From: Zerene cesonia
Taxonomy: Eukaryota > Arthropoda > Insecta > Lepidoptera > Pieridae
Assembly (NCBI RefSeq): GCF_012273895.1
Contig: NC_052104.1
Location: 4,774,001-4,838,000, forward strand
Length of the DNA stretch: 64,000 bases
Direction: 5' to 3'
Both the position numbers and the translations under genes were made by a program. Under the pieces are notes generated by a model. The model did no database searches. It saw nothing but the letters and a program-made list of their open reading frames with translations, and had not been told where the DNA came from. Shown here piece by piece: positions 26,201 through 38,000 of the stretch (the first letter of the stretch is position 1; each line of letters begins with the position of its first letter).

Positions 26201-29200
26201 NNNNNNNNNNNNNNNNNNNNNNNNNNNNNNNNNNNNNNNNNNNNNNNNNNNNNNNNNNNNNNNNNNNNNNNNNNNNNNNNNNNNNNNNNNNNNNNNNNNN
26301 NNNNNNNNNNNNNNNNNNNNNNNNNNNNNNNNNNNNNNNNNNNNNNNNNNNNNNNNNNNNNNNNNNNNNNNNNNNNNNNNNNNNNNNNNNNNNNNNNNNN
26401 NNNNNNNNNNNNNNNNNNNNNNNNNNNNNNNNNNNNNNNNNNNNNNNNNNNNNNNNNNNNNNNNNNNNNNNNNNNNNNNNNNNNNNNNNNNNNNNNNNNN
26501 NNNNNNNNNNNNNNNNNNNNNNNNNNNNNNNNNNNNNNNNNNNNNNNNNNNNNNNNNNNNNNNNNNNNNNNNNNNNNNNNNNNNNNNNNNNNNNNNNNNN
26601 NNNNNNNNNNNNNNNNNNNNNNNNNNNNNNNNNNNNNNNNNNNNNNNNNNNNNNNNNNNNNNNNNNNNNNNNNNNNNNNNNNNNNNNNNNNNNNNNNNNN
26701 NNNNNNNNNNNNNNNNNNNNNNNNNNNNNNNNNNNNNNNNNNNNNNNNNNNNNNNNNNNNNNNNNNNNNNNNNNNNNNNNNNNNNNNNNNNNNNNNNTTT
26801 TTATTTCATTTAAATTTCTCAACTTGTCTTACAGATTAAGAGATATATGCGATGACGTATCCAAACAAACACAACCCAGAAAACGCAGTAATTCTTTACC
26901 TATACCCAAAATTGAAGTCTCCGTGTATCAAAGTTCTGATCTCAAAGAAAGAGAATCGTTGAAGAACTTCATGGAAGTCCCAGAAACAAGGGAAATGCCC
27001 ATCACCGAAGCACCATTCGCACATGGCCCCAAAATCGATGATGATAATGTTATGATACGGCGAGCCAGTGAAAAAATAAAACGAAAGATGAAAATGTCTG
27101 ATTTAAAGGCGTTCGTTGAAACTAAATTGCTTTCCAAGTCCGAAAAAGCTTTGGAAAAAATTGGCCAAGATGAACATAAATTTAGTTTTCACACTGCAGT
27201 AAGAATGATATCTGTATATATTGTTTTTTAGTCTTTGAATTTGTTATATTCTAGATAACCGTGATTCTAATCTAATTATTGTATTTTTAGGAGTACCACA
27301 GATCTCTGGATCATACTGAAGATAGGCCTAATTCTGCTCTGGCGAGCAATTTCCCTCCTCTAGGATCAAGACTGACCGGAGATATGTTGCAATGTAATCT
27401 TATAAAAGGGAAAAGTATGCCGAGCCTTAGGTAAGCTTATCTCTCTAGTGTTAATTTTATAAGTATCTTAGGTATGAGTAAAAAATATCAGAAAATAGTC
27501 AAATAGGTTTAGACATCGAAGCTACTGTATAGGGATTATTATGGAACTAAATTGAATTTCATTGAAGCTTTTAAGTAAATATTAATTTTTAGATATATAT
27601 ATGTTGCGTAGCTATACTTTATTAATTTGTTCTTCCTTAACGCGTTTTCTATACATATTCTGAAATCGTTTTGTCAATTTTAATCGAAGCACAGCATGAT
27701 TTTGTTACTACACACACAACTCTATAATTTTTTTCCGTATAAAAATATATATTTTTCTCTTTCTCCTGTCTTTATGATGCTTATTCCTGTACACTAATAT
27801 TATGGACGAACGATTACTTAGCTGTCTGATTGACGAGCTAGCCTCTAACGGGTAAGTGAGAGCGTATAATTGTAGGTAGATACCGATGGTAGACGCTTCA
27901 TTAGTAAATAATTGTAAAATGTAGCAAAATTGGCGCATAGTCTACCTAACTAGACGAACAAACGTAGTTATTAAAATGATAGCTTTAACTAATTCCGTAG
28001 ATAAAGTATTATAAAGGATAAAAAGTCATAAAGCAAATGTATCACAATAAATAACAATGGTTTAAAATAGATAACATTAACGCTTCCAAATTTCACACAC
28101 TTTTGCGGTTATGACAAATTAATTACCGAAGTGATAGCATGATATATAATGTATTTGATTTCATCTCGTACACACAGTTTGCATGCATACCAAATCTACG
28201 CTTCAAAATTATAAAAATTATATAAAAAAATTTACACTTCACGCGTTTTCAGTAATGTACCAGTCATGCACTCCGACATCAATAAAGTTATTTAATAAAA
28301 GTACTGAATTCAAATAAAATGCACTAGAATATAATTAAATTTTTAAGTACTATTTTTCAATGTTAATTCAGCACATAAATGCCTTCTTACAGATACATCG
28401 GCGAAATAAAAACTGAAAGGGCACAAGGAATGCAAACGGCAACCACGTCGAATGTACAAAAAAAGAAAAATCCCATTATAACAGTCACTGAACACACTCC
28501 GACACCATCGCCTGATTATTTGTCTAAAACGAGACAGGTGTGAATGAGCTGTCTTTCTAAAGATATGTTTTATATGTGATATTTTCAACCGAAAAATTTA
28601 GGATGTATTTTTTTGTGATCCTCATAACTTTTACTGGGTTAACCGATTTTTGCGATTCCTTTTTTATTTGAAATGTTTTGTCACCTATGTAGACCTATTC
28701 AAATTTAGTCTAGTTCTGACAATTTGAAGGCGATTTAGATTTTTGTTTAAAATAATTAAGTTGAAATGCAGAAAATATTTTATATATAGGTACTTTACTT
28801 ATTGACGGTTTTGAGGACCATTACCATACGAAACTACATTTTGTATAGTTTGCATTGATATACATGGATCAAGGTACTTTAGATAAATAGCGTCAAACAT
28901 AAACATATATGATAAATTAAACTTCAGGGTTCCCTAGAATCACAAATGGATTCAGTAAGCATACAAGGTTCGCAGCACATACCGACTCCGGAACGTAAAC
29001 CAAGTCTGACTAGATCACAAACAGATTCCAATATTACCTACATACTAGAAGAAATACAAGAAGCACCGGGGTCGATTAATTATATTACAAAGGAAGGTGA
29101 CATTGACCTACAAATCGTGTTGAAGGTAATAACTATAGTATTATGTTATCTGTGGTAATAATGTGTAAAAGGTTTTATATATGCGAAAAGTTCAAAAGTT

Positions 29201-32200
29201 ATCGGATTTATATATATAAATCTTCTTTACTTAAATGCAAGAATTTTGGCCACATGACTAGTTTAAGTTTAAATAAATAGCAAATGAAAATTTTGTGTTA
29301 AATTAAATTTAAAATTAAAATTATTTAAGTGTATTCTTACTCATATACAGGCAGTGTATTCCGTATCGACAATGGACAGTTTCTACATAACTATAAGAGT
29401 TATGGAAGTTATGTTGAATTTAGTTGACACTCTCATGGAGATAGGAGTTCACAAGAATTGGCAAACGGATAAAGCACAGGACGGTCGGCCAGAGAATATA
29501 GACCCGTTAGCTGATTTCAATAAAGAGAAGGATTGTAAGGTAAATTGATTTGAACTTATTATTTAATGAGAAATTTTTAAATAATAGAAAAAACTTGATC
29601 ACGAGACAAAATTCGAATCTGCGTCTTTCTGCCGAATCGTAGCAACATGATCCGTCTCAGCAATCGAATTTCTTCTATTCTTTCGGTTTCATAACATCGC
29701 ATTTTAATACTATAAAACTAATTTAAAGTAAGTTATTTATTAAAACATACATCGTCCTGATTTGCCTATGGCAACTCGTTTGTTTATGAAGTAAAATTCA
29801 ATTATAGTGGTTAGATAAATCTTAGCCACTATATCGAAATATCCAAATTATAAACAACTTTAATAATTAAGTTGTAATAATCATCTACATATGTCTTAAT
29901 GTGAAAGTATTTCGCTTCAGGAAAGAGAATCAGAGATACGCTGCACGCAAAGCCAGGAATCTACAAACGACGGGGAGGGTAAAGACAAGTCAAAAGACGA
30001 TGAGAATTATGACTGCCCGTATTATATGATCATGCATATTATATTGAGGTATTAACTCAGCATTATAATTTACCCAAAAGTGTTTAATTGTTTTGTTATT
30101 TACCATAAAGTATTTAATTGCTAACAATGTGTTACGGATCACAATTCGCCAACAGATTAGAATCGTGGAAATTTGGACCGCGAGATTTGTATATAAGAAA
30201 TACGTTATTATACATATATCCCTATCTCTTGAATCACTCTATCTATTAAAGAAAACAATCAAAATCCGTTGTGTAGTGTTAAAGATCTAAGGATACATAC
30301 ATAGGGACAGACGCGGGAAGCGACTTTGCTTTATACTATGTAGTGTTGTTAACATATTTTTATAGCTATAAAAAGATTTTTTTTTTTTTATTATCCGTAG
30401 ACTCCTTCGCCAGCTGGGTTGTTCCCACGGGTGTACCACATCTCTCCGCGGACCTCAGGCTGAATCACTTCGGATACAAGCCCGCAACTCGTTGCGTCAC
30501 TTGCGATCGTCTTCGGTCAACAAGTTCACGCAGCGTTTGAAGGAAATGACGAAGTTCTCGCCGATTCGCGAAGTTCTCGATAATCTGCATGCCACCATCG
30601 GATTTTGTGCTGAACCAACTATGGTTTCCCCGCTAAGTGAGTAAAGAAAACATGGATTTTTTTTTTCACATAGATATCTATAGGTAACGTTACATAGATT
30701 AATATGTATTTAAGTAAAATCCCTGTGAAATGTCATATGTCACAAAAGGAAGTCTCCTTGTTTATTTATTTATTCTTTAGTGTACGTAATATTGGAGTGA
30801 GTCAACTCGCGACGAGAAACAAATAAGTTTTTGAAAAGCACCTTTTTTGATTAACTTAAAAGAAATTAGAATATATTACTTAAAACTAAGGTGGTCGATG
30901 TTAGACTGAATTAAAATTATATTATTTCTTTCAAATGAGACAATAGAAAGACGCGAACTTATACGCGAACGAATAAGCTGTGTGAGGTGCAGCTGCATTT
31001 ATGACTGCGCGTTCTGAATATATTTGAGGTGGCATGACTAGTGGTAGAAAAAAAGACAATGAATTATTAATACATAACATGCCGGTTCATATGTACCAAA
31101 AGGAGGCCGCCTTTTGCTCAAAAACTATCTTCCCGGCAACCCTTGTTCATGGATTCGTATCTTTTCAGGTCAACAAAAACGTAATACCAACAAATCACCG
31201 GACTTAAATCACTTACAAGCACAATACGCAACTAATTTTGGAGCAACGCACGGCGCCAACAAAACTATAGAATCCTTTGTGATAGAGTCCGTTCTAAGAG
31301 TTCTTGTTACCAGGTTTGCGCTGATGAATAAGGAGCTTAAAATGTTGGATAACTCGGTAAATAACTTTCCGACAAAATAATATGATATGTGGATTTTATT
31401 TTTGATATGTTTAGTAAGTTTAGTTTATTGGTATATAAATGGTATGATAAAGATATTTTCCTTTAATAATTCCAGGCTTTGTATTCGGAAGTCCGGTTGT
31501 TATTGAGTTACGTGAGGGAAGCGCATGGTCATGAGTTTCGGCTTGTTGCGTTAAGTGGACTTCTTGATACCGCTGAGAGACCGGGGGTGCCACAAAAAGA
31601 GACTAACATGCAAACAACTAGAGTTATTAGGTATTAGATTGATTTTATTTATTATTGAATATCAATTGCTTCATCCTATACAAACTTCCTTCCATTCTGG
31701 ACTTCGTATAAATGTCTTTACTTAATTTGTGGAATTACTGTGATGTCTTAAAGCAGTAATAATTCAAATACATGTGAAAAGACAACTTTATAGGGCGTGG
31801 TGCCAAACGACCTATAAAGTTGTCTTTTTATATAGTTGTTGTATGTCCTATAAAGTTCACTTTACCAGGCTGGAATCACTCCTGTTTTAAAACGTCACGG
31901 AAACCTTTCAGAAAGTGCAGGATATTGTGGATTTTTTGTAACTTGTTATAAAAATAAAATCATATAATCTAAAAAAAAATATGATAATAAAAAATAGGCA
32001 TGGTTGGCGCGCGTCCGAAGAAGATAAAGGGGAGGGAGTAGTAACAGGAGAAGCCAGTGGGTTGGAGGAGCGATCCCACAAGAAGTTCACGTTTAAGAAA
32101 CGAAGCACATCATCCACCGGAGCACATGTATGTCCGTTTGTCTGTCTCTAATTTTTTCCCAACAAAAATAAACGCCACCGTTTAAGAAAGTATCTTGATA

Positions 32201-34995
32201 TGATGAAGTTGACAGTGCCTGTCATACATTACAAGTACAATACATTACAAGTACTTAAAAATAAAAATAGAATTGCAGATTATTTTCATCTTTTTCATAA
32301 ATTACTTAAAATAATGTTCCAACTAAAACTTAAAATAATTAAACTGTTCGGGGAACCGTTCTTCGTATAAATACGTTTATTAATAAATGTAACATTTTAC
32401 ATTATCATCTATTAGTACTTGTTAAATTTTCACTAATTGTTATTTATTTACTTATTATTTATTAATTTATTACTATCCCTTAATTCATTAATTTTTCAGA
32501 GCCTCCTGGAAACGGAAGGTGGAGACGATTCAGCAAGTCAATCGCCGTTGTCAGTGCGCACGAGACGGTATCAGCTCACCCCAAGACAGTCTGAACGAAC
32601 CATACCTTCTATTTCCTCGGTGGAAATTACACCTCACCATAAGATATCGCATTCAAAGTCTATTCCGTCCAAATTTCATATCAGCGGAATAAGTACGTAA
32701 CATAAGGGATGCTATTTACTATTGACCAAAAACTGAATTTATTGTGTACTAGACGCTCGTCCCGGCTCCGCCCGGATATCAAGATTCCTGCTAATATCCC
32801 AAGGGAGCAATAACCGGGATAAAAAGTATCTTTTCACACAAGTTAGCTCATACCCTGTCTGTATACCAAATTTCATAAAAATCTGTTCAGTAGTTTCAGC
32901 GGGATTGACAGACAAACATCCTACAACATTTATAATATTAGTGTGATAACTTTGCAATACGTGTCTTGTAATATATAATTTAATGGTGTTTCACAAATGT
33001 ATGGACCATAAAAAATTCTAGATAATTGTCCGTACAAAAACACTAATGTCTTTATAATATACATATATTAAAAATACAAAGCAAACTCAATATATCACTC
33101 ACGCACTCTTTACCTCAACAGTGAACTGGTTTCGCCAAAAACCCTCATCGCAGCATCCATTGGGTCGAAATGGCGGTGGTTCCGGCGAATCTTTGCCGAT
33201 ATCCGGTAGCATGGCCTCTCTGGCCAGACCATATGCATCCAATATACACGTCACACGACCTGTTCATATGAAACGTCGCATGGGTTTCACTTTAAATAGG
33301 TAAAAATATATTCATCGTGTAACATGTTTTTTTTTTTGTGGTATTTGAATATAACTGTAACAGAAAATATATTTGACGTTATTTAAGGAATTTATTTTAT
33401 AGGGCGAGGAAAAGGGTGGAAGACAGATTAAATAGATTCGGATTACGTAAAATGGGAAAGAAAAGAGATGGGAGTATTGAAGAAACACCAGGTGGATGTA
33501 AGTAAATTTACTTAGTATCTTAATACAATCTAACTAATTAGTTAGATTGTATTAAGATACTTAAATCTTATTGAAATAATTTATTTCAATTAAAACATTC
33601 CAAGACAAGTGTTTCAGATTTTATATTTACCTACATCTTGTAAATGTCATAGTAAAAATCCGTTTTTCTGTCTTTGTTAAAACTAGTTATAACTAAAAAC
33701 GCATTCTAACAAAAAACAAAAAATGTTGAAAGAATACCGAAAAAAAGTTAGTTCAAAAACCCTACACTCATATAATATACATTGCAGACATGTCGCGTCG
33801 CGGGTCAGCGGAAGGTGGTTCAGGGGGCGGCGACTCCGAAGTGGTTGTACTGAAACGTCGCCGGTTGGTCGCCGCCGCACCACTGTATGCTGGCCTCGCG
33901 AGATTCAGCTTCATGTTGGAGGCCACACAGCCCGGGGCGACACCGGATGCTTTGTTTATGGCCGCTTTGTTGGATCTCGTAAGAATTTTTGTTTGTATTT
34001 GAGTTTTAAATTATAGAATACCATATGTGCATGGAAGATACGCATATTAGCTTAGATAACATGTTGGGTATGCTAATAATAATTCAGTTGCATGAAAAAA
34101 AATAAAGCTCTAACATTTCAAATATGTTAGTTTTTTAACATTTATTATTTAGTATTAAATTAATGGACAAATTTAAATGTTTTTCATAATGTTTTAAATA
34201 CATAAATATAATTTCAGCCACATACAGTTGTTGTGGGCAGAGCGGCAATTCTTCTGGAGTGTGCGCAATTGGTTCACAATTGTAACAAAGGACAGTGGCC
34301 TTACTGGCTTAAATCAAATCTGGGAAAACATCCAGGTAAGCCCATGCGCATAATTTCCTGACTAGATGGAGATATAATAGATTAAAGAAAAATATGTAGC
34401 ATAATAAAAAAAATGTATTTTTCAGTGCCGTCTGGACCTTTACAATTAAAACGGCAACGATTAGCTGGAAAATTGTTTTATCAATGGGCAGAGGTGAGTT
34501 TATCATTCGAATAATCTAACCATTAAAGTTTCTATAATGTTATAATACATAAGCTCGATCTATTTATTTTTTTTAACTTCGGAACTTTATTTGTTTAGTA
34601 GATTTAATAAATGTTTTAGGCTATCGGAAACCGATTAGAGGAAATGTTGGAAGAAGATAAAAAACATATAGATACGGTTATAAACTTAGTATCAGATCCT
34701 GATGGGCAAAGAGAATTGTTGCAACAGGACGAGGAAGAAGATTTCCTAGATGAAGGTAAAAATAACCAATTTTGCAACACATATGTTTTTAATACCTAGC
34801 ATGTTTCATTGATGTAAATTAATTTATAGCTCTTCGTTCACCATATCGGCAATCCGTTTGTGGAATGCTCTTCCAGAAACGATCCGTAACGCTCAAACTT
34901 TACGTATATTTAAAGGAATGCTTATTTATCTATTTAATTATGTATATGGTATAGTATATATTTTTTTATATATTTTACATTTATAGTGTGTACCA

Positions 34996-35060
<65 letters not shown>

Positions 35061-38000
35061 TTATTTATACGTATATATGTATTACTATTAAACCTATTGT
35101 AAGTAGTTTATATTTTGTTACTTTTTTATTATTGTTAATTTATTTATTTTTTTTTTTTTGTCTTTACTAATTTTCCAATAGACTGCCTGCCTACGTGCGT
35201 TGCATTGTACGTTGCTAAAAATATATTGTCCTTTACCCAACGGTTGCCTGGTAGAGATGGCTTTTAGCCATAAGGCCGCCCTTTGCATACCAGTTTTTGT
35301 TAAATTTTATTTCTTTGTTTTTTTTTATATTTTGTAAGTGTGTGCAATAAAGAATAAATAAATAAATAAATATATCATTGAAACATTATATTTGATAAAT
35401 AATAATAAACATTTATACTATTTGTTATCCCCGTAGCAAGCATTCGCCTTCCTGGAAAGACAATTGGAGCAGAATGTCCCAGAGCTTTAAGGATGGTCGC
35501 TTGCGTCTTACTTTTCGAAATCACCGCTTTCCTTCGCGAGACCTATCAAAATTTGCCAAAATCCTGTCGATCATCGTTAAAAGAAAGGGGCCCTTGGGAC
35601 CGCGTTTACAGGTACTATATTTGCTTGAACGTACACACCAATTCGTTGCCAAGTAGTTGCAATATATATGTTCGTTGTGTCAATGATTATTTTCTGTTAT
35701 TATCTTTTGCGAAGGTGGATGGTCAAGCGAAGACGTTTGTTGTGTAATAATAAGTGAGTTTATTATTTTTCTTTCGTTAGTTCTGTATGAAAGCAAATTT
35801 ATGATAAGATTTTTCTTTTAAACAGGGCTCTTAGCAGTCAACACACATTAATGCCAGTCGAGTATGTGATCTAACGAATAATGCATGCATATATTGCACT
35901 TACGTGCATGCACATAGACATGTACAGATTTATAAAGACACATACGATTGTTTTTATATGATTGGGGATGTATGAATGTAGAGAAAATTCAAGTTAAGCA
36001 CGTCTAATCTACGCAGATATAGGCAGATTTTTGACATTAAAAAAATGTACATCGCATTTATAATCTATGACAAATGAATTAATGAAATAAATACTTCTTC
36101 GATACTATTTTCCGCCCTTCATAAGGAATAGAGATTATTGTATTATGAGTAAAATTCTTATGAGGTAATTTTATTTATTTTAAGAACTTCAAGCCAAGAA
36201 ATCTGTCTTATCTGAATCATTTAAATACCACTGTAAAAATAACATAAAAATGCATAATGCAACAATTTGCACGTCTGCATTTAAACACTAATGTTATGTA
36301 ATAATTATATTAAACCACGAATATAAGGACACGGTCTTAACTTACTAGAGTAATAAATAGTTTAGTGGAAATAGAGAAAAAGCTTTGCTACATTGGCATG
36401 GATACCTTAAGTCAAAATTTGATAATTCTTTATAATAGTTAACAATTAGGAGCTAATTTCAAGCTTACGTATATTTAGCTCAGTTAATTGAGTTGATTGC
36501 TCAATTATGTAAAATTCGATAAAACAGGGAGGCAAATCGAAGATGGAGTATGGCCTTATCAAGTATGGGACATTCTCAAGCATCCGCACAAAGCTTGCAA
36601 TCGATTGCTGGTGTAGAAACGGAACGAAAAATCTCGTTTGTTCTGCACGAACCTGAAAATGTATCCGGAGGCAGCAACGTTACTGTATGTCACATTTATT
36701 ATTAAATAATTTTTATATTTATAGTATCACTACATAGTAATAAACAAATATGCTTAGATCTTTAAAATTGCGCAACAGATTTAGATGGATTTTTTTTTAT
36801 AGATAGAGTGATTCAATTGTAAGATTTATGTGTATATATCATGTATTATTACACCCGTGCGAAGTCGGGATGGGTTGCTAGTAAAATATATAATATTCCT
36901 ACGATTAAACTATTTACAATTGCTATTAAAGGTATCCCTTTGATATCTTAATTAATGCAGGGGCTCATTCATAATATGCGCTACTGACCGATTGAAGGAC
37001 ATTGACTAAGCCTAATCTGACCTAAGAATAACCGATGTTCTTCATATGTGCAGTCTTGTGTATAAATTAAAAATATTGTTGAAAAATTTTCACAAATTTA
37101 ATTTTTTTATAGCATTGAAATGCTTTATAAACGAGAAATTTTGAAAGAATAGAATAATTTGATCACGAGGCGGGATTCGAACCCGCGTTTTTTGCCAAAC
37201 CGTAGCGGGCAAATTTTTTCTATTCTTTCAAAATTTCTCAAATTTTCACATTTTTTTTGGTCTTTTTTTATGTTCCAAATTAGTTAGCAGAAGCAATACC
37301 AGGAGTAGTAGAGGATAAGAAAGGTCGCCTCACGTCTCGCGGCAAAGCGGGCATGCACCGACGCAACACGCAACAAACGCACTCCGCGTACGGCTCGTTT
37401 AAACGGCGCTCTATTAAGTTGAGACAGAAGGACTCGAGGGAACCCGATGAATGTTCGTTGTATTGTATTTTCATAATTATCTGTCCCTTATCTAATAAAT
37501 AGTATTCGCTTATATATGTCCCTTTATGTATCCCTTTATATATTATCAATTATCTAGCCTTCATTTAATGTTTAGAGATTTCAAATAAAACGGGTAAAAA
37601 ATTCACTGTAGCTCAAATACTAATATACAATTTAGTTATTACTTTATTTCTTTAATATTGTGCTGATACCTCGAGAAATTGAAGTTAGATCAAAAACCGC
37701 AATTAAAATCTGTCCCGAATAAACTTGTTATTAAGGTAAATTATCGCTATGTGTATGGGCTAGCCATACATCCTTCGTCAGGTTTTACACGATTCGATCA
37801 TATCATATCAAATAGTACGACTATTGGTATTGGTTTGTTATATATATCAATAGATTGTACGGCAACTCTATCAGACCATACACTAAGTATAAATAAAGTA
37901 TTTAACGTGTACTTGTGATGTTTCAGTTATAAATAGAAGATCAGATTCGATACAAAGTCGAAGGAAGGTATCATCATTATCCGACAGAAGTGACACCTCG

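Larger units (their letters stand above)
20273..27198 (+). other. unc80: unc80 exons 1-10 (N-terminal block)
   Basis: Exons: 20273-20410, 22302-22322 (microexon), 22394-22539, 22918-23083, 23197-23413, 23659-23846, 24203-24363, 24770-24869, 25214-25317, 26835-27198. The block encodes the conserved N-terminal helical domain, then a Ser/Pro-rich linker (exons 6-8), then the conserved segment ILDVATMRCLFALQWQEEGV. Exon 10 opens with RLRDICDDV and a basic RKRSNSLPIP stretch, a possible phosphosite. The intron between exons 9 and 10 holds the third assembly gap and a fold-back repeat. Confidence 0.9.
27291..34755 (+). other. unc80: unc80 exons 11-26
   Basis: Exons: 27291-27430, 28393-28537, 28928-29125, 29351-29539, 29921-30048, 30401-30636, 31169-31356, 31476-31630, 31998-32127, 32500-32692, 33122-33299, 33403-33497, 33788-33978, 34218-34335, 34426-34493, 34620-34755. 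Conserved pieces are YSVSTMDSFYITIRVMEVML, LLRQLGCSHGC, LRHLRSSSVNKFTQRLKEM, SFVIESVLRVLVTRF and AGKLFYQWAEAIGNRLEEML ending in an acidic DEEEDF stretch, all with clear human UNC80 counterparts. Exons 19-22 form a basic, Ser-rich disordered linker (HKKFTFKKRST, KRRMGFTLNR). Confidence 0.9.

Noticed and set aside
33683..34016. Alternative-frame ORFs over unc80 exon 23
   Set aside because: Only the frame in phase with exons 22 and 24 continues the UNC80 protein.
34988..35170. Tyr/Ile-rich ORF
   Set aside because: Translation of the TA microsatellite.
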